NCBI RefSeq assembly: GCF_900700375.1
Contig: NW_021629781.1
Span: forward strand, 1-64,000
Reading direction: 5' to 3'
Source of the DNA: Denticeps clupeoides
Taxonomy: Eukaryota > Chordata > Actinopteri > Clupeiformes > Denticipitidae
DNA length: 64,000 nt
Shown: positions 11,975 through 21,246 of the stretch, in pieces
How positions within the stretch are numbered: position 1 is the first letter of the stretch
Layout: every line of letters starts with the position of its first letter
The notes under the pieces: generated by a model
Seen by the model: only the letters and a program-made list of their open reading frames with translations
The model's database searches: none
Told to the model about the DNA's origin: nothing
Position numbers and translations under genes: made by a program

Positions 11975-12713
11975 TCCAAGAGACCCCCGGACCCCAGTGG
12001 CCGGGACGGTGGACGCCAGCAAAGAAACCTCGGCCGAGGCTGACCCCCAAGGGTCAGTAGAATACCCCTTTGGGGACTGGAGGGCCGACCGCCTGCTGGG
12101 CTCCGGAGGGTTGAAGGAATTCCAGGAGAAGAGACACGGGGTAAGTTGACTTTTATTCAAAAGGTATGAATGGTATGGTAACAAGAGGTTACATAAAAAG
12201 AAGTTACAAGAGGTAACTGAAGTAACAAGAGGTTACTTAAACAAACCCTGGGTATTCTAGACTCTGGCAGGTGACAGGTGGCAGTTAAGTTCCGTGGGGA
12301 GGTGCAGACTCCTCTGCTAGGTAGCAGTTAAATTCTGCGGGGAGGGCGGACTCCTCCCATAAAGGGTTAAAATCCGCGGGGAAACGGACCCCTCTGCCCT
12401 GGTAAAAGGAACGTTCAATAAGAAAAAAAGTTGTGTAAAACTCATACAGGTGTATGAGAGCGCGCATGCGGAGTGCTTGTGTGGATGAAAGGGAGTGAAA
12501 GTCGCTAGACCGACACTCCATGTAAAAAATTCACAGGAAACGGAACAGTGTGACTTTTGTGGAAGCTTTTACGCAAGGTATTCACACCCCAAAACATTTG
12601 AGGTAGAAGTTGAATACACCACGAGAGGTATTTTAACACTGTCCTGTGATCTAAACACCAGTGTCTTAGGCTACCCCAGGTACACAAAATCACTGGTCCA
12701 AATTTAAGTCAAA
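11975..12713 (+). other. Provirus A leader (5' untranslated, probable packaging region)
   Basis: No gene is seen. A strong splice-donor-like GGGTAAGT has its GT at 12,141. At 12,185-12,240 short GGTTAC/GTAAC repeats occur. At 12,281-12,399 three imperfect copies of a roughly 41-bp repeat follow one another. The remaining 300 bp up to gag shows nothing I recognise. Confidence 0.6.
12281..12399 (+). repeat. Three tandem stem-loop repeats in the provirus A leader
   Basis: Copies start at about 12,281, 12,323 and 12,364. Each has GTTAA, then TCCGYGGGG or a near match, then a purine-rich 7-nt stretch, then CTCCTC or CCCCTC. The GGGG(AG) and CTCC(TC) blocks can pair in each copy around a short loop. 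A repeated hairpin in this place is typical of packaging or dimer signals, but that role is inferred. Confidence 0.5.
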
Positions 12714-14303
12714 ATGGGTAAAGGATCCAGCAAACCAGAACCAAAAGAGTCCTTAAAATGTAAAGATTGGAAATACGTTGAACAAATTAACAAAGCCTAC
12801 GTTGAACCATTAAATAAATGGATAGTAAAGTACGAGTTCGAAGGGCAATTAAGGGTAAGAAGCTTGGTAGAGTTACAGGGGGCCATTAAGTTAAAATGTA
12901 AAAATAAAGAAAAAGAGATGAAGAAAGAAGGTGTTGACGAGTTAATGCAATGGATAAAGATAGCGGGGAAACGAGAAGAAGGTGAGAGAAGGGATAGACA
13001 GGCCAGGGAAGCTGCAGCGAGAGCGAAGAGCGAGGGGGAGGAGGTACCCATTGTTAAAAAAACTGAAGGCGCCGTCCTGTTTCATCGTAAGGAGGACGAC
13101 GAGTCTGTAACCAGAGGGAGCCGTAGGGGAGGGGTGAGCGCAGCTCAGGAGAGAGGAGCAGAAGGGGAGGGGGCGATGGAATCAACGCCACAGCCTCTCA
13201 CATTACCACCACCTCCTACGAACTTACTGTATCCTGAGATACCTAAATTTGAAGAAGAAAACCCCCCTGCTTATAAACCTGGCGCCTACTCCCCAACACC
13301 GCATACTCGATCTCGAGGGGAAGTAAGACCCTGGTCTAAAACCTTGGGCAAAGTTTGGGACAGTCCCCCCAAAATGCCATATTTACAAGAGGGGGATCAA
13401 TATCCCCTTATAGAAGTGGCCAACCCTAATCCAAGTGACGATGAGCAGTCTCGTACCATCCTAGTATATCGGACCTGGACTCAGAAAGATATAAAAAAGG
13501 TGGTAGAAGGCGTGACTCCTTATAAAGAGGATATAGAAAAGTTTAAGGGAGACATGGAGGCGATTCGAAGGTCTTACCATTTGAACGGTGTTGAAGTGCA
13601 ACAAATATATATGCAAGCAATGGGGCAGGACTGGCACCATGTAGAGGGTAACTGGTCACCATTAGCAACGAACGGTGAACCCCTGGGTCAGGAGGAGGAA
13701 GAGTTAACAGACAGAACGTTAGCTTTGTTAAATAGGATTCGGGAAAAGTATAGGAAGAGAGCAAACTATAGTGAAATTGGGAGAGTGAAGCAGGAGGAGG
13801 ATGAGAAGTTTGAGGATTATAAAGTTAGAATGGAGAAGGTCTTTAAACAGCATAGTGGTCTTGTGGATGAAGGTGGGCCTGAAGGAGTGTATCGTCAACA
13901 ACTTAAAAATGCCTTGCATAGTGGGTCAAAAGACGGGGTGCGTAATTGGGTAGACAAACATATGATAGGGCTGCCCACTAAGACATTGGAAGAGTACCTA
14001 GACCACGCCGCACACATAGATAAATTAATCAGAACCAAGAAAGCAGTAGATAAATCCACAAAAAAGAAAACTGACACCTTTTGGGGAGATGTCGGGGGGA
14101 GTGAAGACGCATTTTATCAAGAAGGCAGAGGCAGAATGAGACAGAGAGGACGCTTCCAGAGAGACAGAGCAGGGAGAGGCGGGGGCGTCCAGAGTCGAGG
14201 GTGGAGACCACGTAGCCGATTGGGAGCAGGCTGCTGGTCCTGCGGGAAGTCTGGGCATCTTGCCAGGGATTGTCCAACAGGGCCAGGAGCCAATTCAGCA
14301 TGA
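12714..14303 (+). CDS. gag: Provirus A gag polyprotein
   Basis: Open frame of 529 residues from a true ATG. The N-terminus MGKGSSK fits N-myristoylation and membrane targeting of matrix. A charged, helical N-terminal part is followed by a proline-rich linker with a PPAY late-domain motif near residue 184, which in related viruses recruits NEDD4-type ligases for budding. A capsid-like segment begins near VYRTWTQKDI (about residue 250). One CCHC zinc knuckle, CWSCGKSGHLARDC, lies near the C-terminus and should bind genomic RNA. Gag is followed in the same frame by pol across a UGA-CUA stop, as expected for read-through expression. Confidence 0.9.
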   Translation: MGKGSSKPEPKESLKCKDWKYVEQINKAYVEPLNKWIVKYEFEGQLRVRSLVELQGAIKLKCKNKEKEMKKEGVDELMQWIKIAGKREEGERRDRQAREAAARAKSEGEEVPIVKKTEGAVLFHRKEDDESVTRGSRRGGVSAAQERGAEGEGAMESTPQPLTLPPPPTNLLYPEIPKFEEENPPAYKPGAYSPTPHTRSRGEVRPWSKTLGKVWDSPPKMPYLQEGDQYPLIEVANPNPSDDEQSRTILVYRTWTQKDIKKVVEGVTPYKEDIEKFKGDMEAIRRSYHLNGVEVQQIYMQAMGQDWHHVEGNWSPLATNGEPLGQEEEELTDRTLALLNRIREKYRKRANYSEIGRVKQEEDEKFEDYKVRMEKVFKQHSGLVDEGGPEGVYRQQLKNALHSGSKDGVRNWVDKHMIGLPTKTLEEYLDHAAHIDKLIRTKKAVDKSTKKKTDTFWGDVGGSEDAFYQEGRGRMRQRGRFQRDRAGRGGGVQSRGWRPRSRLGAGCWSCGKSGHLARDCPTGPGANSA

Positions 14304-17300
14304 CTAGGGGGGAAACTGCATGACTCAGAGCACACGGCACAGGCCAATGAGGAAACTCATGTGGATTTAAATTTGGAAGAAATTTTCTCTTTAAATCAAG
14401 AAAGACTAGAAATAGCCTTACTGGTAAATGGGGAAGAAATTGTATTCCTCTGTGACTCTGGGGCATGCCGAACTACATGCAAGGAACACATACCCTGTAG
14501 TGAAGTGAGTGATGAGGTAGTAATAGTCCGGTCAGCTAACGGGGGTAAGACAATAGTTACTGCTTCTAAACCAGTTTGGGTAAGGGATCCTGAGGGCATA
14601 TCATGTCAAATGTCCATCCTTTTTATGCCAGAATGTCCTGTTAATTTGTTAGGAAGAGATGGCCTGCTCAAACTTGGCTTGGCACTTGTCTCCACACCCG
14701 ACGGGAGACTGGTAATCAAACGCAGAGCCGAACTGCAGAGAGGGGACCTTTTCCCTTTGGAAGGAAGAGGCACTCCAAATTTTTACTACACACTTGACAT
14801 CTCTGATAGTGACCCCCATAAAGTGGGGACCGAATTGTTAAAGGTGGGAGGACAGTTGGCAAGCTATCAGCCACACATTACAGGCATGGAACCTATGTCC
14901 TCAGATGAACTACATGTCACCATGTGGTATAAAAATTCTCCAGGACCTGATTCGACATACGAGAACAAGCTGTCACGACTCATGCCAATGGCTATTGTCG
15001 TACCTTATGTCTACTCTGATGGCCAAGGTAACGTGGTGGCAGAGGTCACTTTACCTACACCACTTCGTGCGATGCTCCGCGGATGGTACCCGCCTCACAT
15101 CTCACTGTATAAAAGCAGAGAGAGGAGCTGGAAGTCATTAGGTAACATCGTGCAACAAGGTGACAGTGCAAGGGACTGGACCAACCTGGGTGACAGGATG
15201 GAATATAGTGCACAAACAGGCTTCACCAGAAAATGGCTGTATTGGACAATACAGACCAAGGCTGGAGTTCATATGAACTCCAGGAACCAGTGAAATTTTT
15301 TGCTCACTGAAGAAGACGAATCACAACTGGCTCAAATTCCCCAATCATTGTGGTCACAAGGACCGTCTGATGTTGGACTGATTAAAGGCATTTTACCAGT
15401 ACAAATCAGACCCAAAACTGAATATCGTCCTTGCATTAAGCAGTACCCTCTCAAACCTGATGCATTACAGGGCATCACACCGGTTATACGTGATCTACAA
15501 AAAGCTGGGGTTATCGTTGAATGCAATGATTCCCCGTGTAACACACCCATATTTCCTGTGAAAAAGCAAGCTCCCTCAGTAGGATGGAGAATGGTGCAAG
15601 ATCTGCAAGCAGTAAATGCTGCAGTAATCCAGCGAGCTCCGTGTGTGCCCGATCCACACACACTGCTAAATTCTTTAAGAGCTGACGCTCAAGCCTTCAC
15701 TGTGGTTGACATTAGCAATGCCTTTTTCTCCATTCCCATAGACATAGACAGTCAATTTTGGTTTGCTTTTACATTTCAAGGAAAGCGTTACACCTACACT
15801 AGACTTCCCCAAGGCTATTGTGAAAGCCCCACTATATATTCACAAGCCATGCATGCCTGCATGTCCAAATTTCAACCACCAGGGGGAAGCCAGATTTTAC
15901 TTTACGTTGATGACATACTACTGGCTTCTCCAAGCCTGGAAGTATGTAAAGAAGACACTGTGGCCCTCTTAATTCATTTGGCTAAGGAGGGGCACAAAGT
16001 TAGCAAAAACAAATTGCAACTATGGAAACCACAAGTAAAGTATCTGGGTCACCACCTCAGTGCAGGGGGCAGAACTATTCTGGAAGAACGAAAGACAGCA
16101 GTCCTACAGGCGCCTAAACCAATCACTAAAAAACAGATGATGTCATTCTTAGGCTTGACCAATTACTGTAGAAGCTGGGTGCCAAATTACGCTGAAATTA
16201 CTTCCCCACTCACCGCCTTAATTTACTCCGAAAACCTAAAAATGACATCAACGCTAAACTGGACGTCAGAAGCAGAAAAAGCTTTTTGTGATATCAAACA
16301 GGCGCTGACCTCCAGTTTAGCTCTAGCCTTGCCAAACTATAGTAAACCATTTATACAAATGGTGGACTGTAAAGACAAGTACATGACATCTGTTCTCACC
16401 CAGCAACATGGAGACAAGTTGAGACCAATTGCTTACTTCTCATCTAAATTGGATAATGTTGCTTGCGCATTGCCACACTGTGTGAGGGCGGTCATAGCAG
16501 CGTCTATGGCAGTAGAGGTAAGTGCTGGAATAGTTTTATTCCATCCATTGACCCTTAAGGTCCCACATGCAGTGGCGGCTTTGCTACTGCAAACCAACAT
16601 GATCTTTTTATCCCCTGCAAGGCACCTCTCCTGCATGGCGACGTTGCTGTCACAGCCCCACCTCACCATCGAACGTTGCACCACACTGAACCCAGCCACA
16701 TTGTTACCTTTGCCGGGTGACGGAGAACAACACGACTGCCAAGCACTCGCAGAACATACAGCCAAATCTAGATTAGATTTAAGTGACCAACCATTGCCTC
16801 AGGGTGAGATAGTGTTTGTTGATGGCTCTTCTAAGAAAAATGACCTGGGCAAAACACTGACGGGTTATGCTGTTGTGACATTAGACACCGTACTCAAAGC
16901 AGAACACTTGCCATCCTCATTTTCAGCACAGGCCGCCGAGATTGTCGCTCTAACAGAGGCCTGTAAACTAATGAAAGGAAAAGACGTCACCATTTATACT
17001 GACAGTCAATATGCATTTGCAACAGTACACACATTTGCTCAGTATTGGCACAACCGGGGAATGGTTACTTCAACCGGCAAGCCAGTGACTCATGCTCAAT
17101 TATTACGAGAATTGCTAAAAGCTGTGCACCTACCCGCTAAAGTAGCCATATGTAAGTGTGCAGCTCACACTAATTCCAAAGACACAATTTCACACGGTAA
17201 TGCCTTTGCTGACCGCACTGCAAAGCAGGCCGCTGAAAAAACCATACATGTGTTTGTTACTGACCAAGTCCAAATCATTTCTCCTGACATTCTCATTGAC

Positions 17301-18440
17301 ATGCAACAACAAAGCACACCACATGAGATAGATACGTGGGTGAAACATGGGGCTTCAATCCACGACAAGATATACATTTGACCCCTGGGAAAACCAATCC
17401 TACCAAAGAATATGTTTAAATGGGCTGCTATATTGAGCCATGGGAAATCTCATGTCTCAACAGGAGGGATGGTAGGACTAATACAACAACATTTCACGGC
17501 ATATGGGTTTAGCTCATTTTCAAAAAACTTCTGTAGAACATGTTTGATATGTGCCAAACATAATGCTCAAGGAAACTTAAGACCAAAGCGTGGCCAGTTC
17601 CCCAAGCCACAATATCCATTTCAGGTCATACACATGGATTTTATCCAACTGAACAAAAGTGAGGGGAAAGAGTACTGTTTAGTCATTATTGACGCATTCT
17701 CTAAATGGGTAGAATTATTTCCAACCAAACATCCAGACGCGCTAACGGTAGCAAAAGCCTTGTGTAAAGACATTATCCCACGCTACGGAATACCAGAGAA
17801 AATATATAGCGACAACGGGACACATTTCGTGAATCAGATGGTAACCAATATTGGGAAAATGTTTCACATTAATCTAAAAAACCATTGCAGCTACCATCCA
17901 CAAAGCGCGGGGCTGGTGGAGCGAATGAATGGTACAATTAAAAACAGGTTGAAAAAATGCATGGAAGAAACGCATCGACCATGGACTCAATGTTTAGAGC
18001 TGGTAAAACTATACATCAATATTACTAGCACGTCCGGCTTAACTCCATATGAGACTTTATTTGGAAGACCATATAGATTACCTTACTTTAAAAACCAATG
18101 GGAAACAGAGGAAGATGTGTCACTGGCAGACTACATGAGAAAAATGCTAGAAACGAAAAAACAGAGTAATCCTGATGATGAATTCCCTATTTCTCTGCAG
18201 GATCTTCCACTGGTGGAGCCCGGAGACTGGGTGCTTGTAAAAAGCATAAAGCGGAAGCACTGGCACTCACCGAAGTGGGAAGGGCCCTACCAAGTGATCC
18301 TGACAACACCGACGGCTGTTAAGATAACAGAAAGGGGAACTTGGATACATCAGTCACACTGTAAAAAGGTCATTTCTGCTAACCCTGCCGACGGGAAAGG
18401 TGAGCAAAAGTCTGATAATAGGGTGGACTCAGACGTGTAG
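14304..18440 (+). pseudogene. pol: Provirus A pol (protease, 2H-like segment, RT, RNase H, integrase)
   Basis: Aspartic protease with LCDSGA near 14,450 and LLGRDGL near 14,650. An extra segment with two H-X-T/S motifs lies at about 14,830-15,110. Reverse transcriptase runs from about 15,400 to 16,400, with LPQGYCESP and the catalytic YVDD at 15,903-15,914. RNase H begins with FVDGSS near 16,815. Integrase (about 17,430-18,350) has the D, D and E of a DD35E core ([23 protein letters not shown]) and a C-terminal WEGPY segment. It is in the same frame as gag. The region looks nearly whole, with about two breaks. Confidence 0.9.
18192..18201 (+). promoter_or_regulatory. Candidate env splice acceptor of provirus A
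   Basis: TTTCTCTGCAG with a pyrimidine tract sits at the end of pol, about 330 bp before the likely env ATG. Env mRNAs of simple retroviruses are singly spliced from the leader. With the donor at 12,141 this is the best acceptor I see by eye. Confidence 0.45.
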
Positions 18441-18528
18441 AATCTGGGTAGACCCGAAAGTCAGTGAAGAACACTTTACAGCCACCAATCCAAGAAGAGG
18501 CAGAAAGGGGGAAAAAAGGTTGGCAGAA

Positions 18529-20595
18529 ATGAAGACGTTTAGGAAGTATATGTTGTGTCAAAGAACGTGTGCGGTTATAATCGGGTTAACAGTAATAATT
18601 ACTGTATGGGTGATGTTGTGGTACAGAGATGAAGGAAAGGTTGAAGAAAAAGTAAATGGGACTATGGCCATAACTGCTAAATCTAGAGTGGCCAGAGCTA
18701 GTGCTTGGAAGCGGAAGTACTTCACCACTTATCGATGTAACGGCACAGACGGTATAAGTACACCATATATCTTCCCTACTCCTACGGTGTGTGTAAGCGC
18801 CAATACCACCTCGATTGTAACTGTACCATTAACTGCCCTTGTCAATGGGGAGTATAGAGCAATTTCTTACGCACAGTACCCGTGGTATATGACTGATCAA
18901 CAAGTTAATAGGGGATGGGATAACTTAGTAGCAGACCCAGCTGACTATGATTGGAAAGACTGGACAACCCACCCTTATGCAATACACCATAGGAAATTAA
19001 TTTCATTTGTTAAGTCGACTCCTGCAAATCACGTTACTGTATTCAAGATGTTTTTCAATCTCACTGATCTAGACCTGTGGCCACCATCTGTCCACGGGAA
19101 AAACGATACGTACCAAGAAGACCGGGGTGGAAGATGCTGGGTATTCTTTTTGTGGCCATATATTCATGTTCACCAACCTCCTTACTTTCCACTCCGAGTT
19201 TGTCAAATACCCGAGCGTAAGATGAACAAAACTGGAGTGAACTGGCAAGCATTTGATAAAGGTATACAGATTAGAGAGTTAAAAGAGAACCAACCAATCG
19301 ATGATTGGTTCGGGGTAACTACGGGGATAACGGGGAAAAATAATAATTGGTTCCTACTAGTGGAACAGGCTGCTAATGTTACTCAACAAGACTGCGTTGT
19401 GTGTTTGGGGCCGCGACCACTATTACAGGTAATACCAGCAGTAATAGCGGATGAATGTGTTGTTGAAGTAATGATCAAAACTCAACCGTATAAAGGTTGC
19501 CAAGCTTGGGATCAAGTTTATCCTCTTACAGGACCAGAGAAGCTGAAACCAAATTTCTCCAGTAAAATAGCACAAGGAAATTTTACATGTATCAACCTAC
19601 TGGGGGGACAGAACCTATTGGGAGAAGGGGCACCGAGAGATTGGTGTAGCACAATACAAAATGTGGGAACTTATTTTAACCCACTGTCTCGAAGTGATAT
19701 ATGGTGGTGGTGTGGAGGCAATAAGCTGTTTGACCGTTTGCCCCCCAATGCCACCGGGTTGTGTGCCCTAGTAACCCTTTTATTACCAGTGTCCATTTAT
19801 CCAACAAACGTAACTAATCTGTTGTTCAAATTAAACAGTCTGGCACCTGCAGACTGGCACAGGAGGAAGAGGTCAACCCTGCCCTGGGAGAAGCTAACTG
19901 ATCCAACATACATAGATGCAATTGGGGTTCCCAGGGGGGTGCCTGATGAATATAAAATAGCTAATCAAATAGCGGCGGGATTTGAATCAGCCTTATGCTG
20001 GTGGTGTACAATTAACAAGAACGTAGACAGAATCAACTACATCCACTACAATGTTCAAAAATTAGGTAATTGGACACAAGACGGTTTTGAGGCCGTGCAT
20101 GGGCAATTGTCAGCCACTTCCCTCATGGCATTTCAGAACAGGATTGCGTTAGATATGCTTTTGGCGGAAAAGGGCGGAGTTTGCGTCATGTTTGGAGAAC
20201 AATGCTGCTCATTCATCCCAAACAACACAGCTGCAGGAGGCAGTCTGACACTGGCCATCGACGGCCTGCGCTCCCTCAACCGGAAGATGAAAGAACATTC
20301 GGGAGTGGAAACTTCCATGTGGGATTCCTGGATGAGTGTCTTTGGGAAATACAAAGCCCTAATCCAATCTGTTTTAGTATCTGTAGCTGTTTTTGTTGCA
20401 ATTCTGACCTTGTGTGGATGTTGTTGTGTTCCTTGTCTGCGCAGCCTTGTGAACCGCCTCATAACCGCGGCCTTATCAACTAAGAAAACTGATGAAGCAC
20501 AGGAATACCCGCTTTTGGATGATTCAATAGACCTCAGCGACTTGCAGCTGAGCCAGCTGTTCCAAGAATCTTTCTACAAGAATGAGAGCCACTAA
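18529..20595 (+). CDS. env: Provirus A envelope glycoprotein (SU-TM)
   Basis: Open frame of 688 residues from the ATG at 18,529; the frame is open further upstream but without a better ATG. It overlaps the pol region only upstream of this start. A hydrophobic signal or leader segment (AVIIGLTVIITVWVMLWY) lies near the N-terminus. SU has many N-X-T/S sites and a CVVC motif of the CXXC type. Furin site RRKRS is near residue 445. TM has an immunosuppressive-like helix (FQNRIALDMLL), a C-X6-CC motif (CVMFGEQCC), a membrane anchor (about residues 614-636) followed by cysteines, and a cytoplasmic tail with EYPLL. CXXC plus C-X6-CC indicates a gamma-type, disulphide-linked SU-TM. It looks whole. Confidence 0.9.
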   Translation: MKTFRKYMLCQRTCAVIIGLTVIITVWVMLWYRDEGKVEEKVNGTMAITAKSRVARASAWKRKYFTTYRCNGTDGISTPYIFPTPTVCVSANTTSIVTVPLTALVNGEYRAISYAQYPWYMTDQQVNRGWDNLVADPADYDWKDWTTHPYAIHHRKLISFVKSTPANHVTVFKMFFNLTDLDLWPPSVHGKNDTYQEDRGGRCWVFFLWPYIHVHQPPYFPLRVCQIPERKMNKTGVNWQAFDKGIQIRELKENQPIDDWFGVTTGITGKNNNWFLLVEQAANVTQQDCVVCLGPRPLLQVIPAVIADECVVEVMIKTQPYKGCQAWDQVYPLTGPEKLKPNFSSKIAQGNFTCINLLGGQNLLGEGAPRDWCSTIQNVGTYFNPLSRSDIWWWCGGNKLFDRLPPNATGLCALVTLLLPVSIYPTNVTNLLFKLNSLAPADWHRRKRSTLPWEKLTDPTYIDAIGVPRGVPDEYKIANQIAAGFESALCWWCTINKNVDRINYIHYNVQKLGNWTQDGFEAVHGQLSATSLMAFQNRIALDMLLAEKGGVCVMFGEQCCSFIPNNTAAGGSLTLAIDGLRSLNRKMKEHSGVETSMWDSWMSVFGKYKALIQSVLVSVAVFVAILTLCGCCCVPCLRSLVNRLITAALSTKKTDEAQEYPLLDDSIDLSDLQLSQLFQESFYKNESH

Positions 20596-20700
20596 CTCTG
20601 TGTGTAAAATGTATTGCTCTGTTTATGAACTAATAGTTAAAAATCCTGAAGGAAGCGACTATTGGGGAAAGTAACAAAAAGAGTCAATTACATGATAAAC

Positions 20701-20710
20701 AGGAGGGAAA
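20701..20710 (+). promoter_or_regulatory. Polypurine tract of provirus A
   Basis: AGGAGGGAAA directly before the 3' LTR, the usual plus-strand primer. The short interval 20,596-20,700 between env and this site holds no recognised feature. Confidence 0.85.
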
Positions 20711-21246
20711 TGTTGGAAAATGTATATAAGTTATCATGCAATCATCTTTTAGTATTACTTCTGTATTTGGAATGTTAACCTTTGGAAAACATCAGCTATA
20801 TTAAACACTAGCCAACATCTGTATTTGTAATGCTAACATCTAAATGACATCAGCATTAATCATTAGCTGCTTGGAAGAGAAACCCGAGGAACAAGAGAAG
20901 TGTTGCAACACAAAGTCGCCGGGGCGAGGTGACCAAGACCTGGCGGGATCTGGGAAAACAGCGAACGGAGAACTTGCAGATGGAAAAAGAAGGAGACCAC
21001 CAATCATGAGATAAACAACAGTGAAGTTCTACGAATTTCTATGTTCGGGACAAACCCATCTGACGTCTGATTGTATCACCCTGTATTGAATAAAAAGAGG
21101 AGGCACGTCAGAAACCACAGAGCTGTTGGAGGCAACCTGTGGGTGTGTTTCTGATAGCTCTCCTTGCAAGTAAACGAACTCGACCTGCTTCGTGTCTTCC
21201 TTCTCCAGTTATTTAATAAGTGTTAGAACAAGGTTTAACTCTGACA
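20711..21246 (+). repeat. 3' LTR of provirus A
   Basis: 536 bp, differing from the 5' LTR at two positions. It is followed by the ACTTG target duplication and the rest of the interrupted 5S gene. Confidence 0.93.

Larger units (their letters stand above)
11416..21246 (+). mobile_element. Provirus A: nearly whole endogenous retrovirus (gamma/epsilon-like fish ERV)
   Basis: Full-length element of 9.8 kb: LTR, primer binding site, leader, gag, pol, env, polypurine tract, LTR. A 5-bp target duplication ACTTG lies inside a 5S gene on both sides. The two LTRs differ at two positions in about 535, so the insertion is young: a few hundred thousand years if about 5e-9 substitutions per site per year is assumed. 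It looks nearly whole, with about two breaks, both in pol; gag and env frames are open. The covalent-type TM (C-X6-CC), gag and pol in one frame and the tRNA-Tyr-like primer site fit the fish gamma/epsilon-related ERVs. Confidence 0.95.

Noticed and set aside
18529-20595. Env of provirus A as a domesticated host (syncytin-like) gene
   Set aside because: It sits in a complete young provirus with matching LTRs, so an open frame is expected from youth alone.
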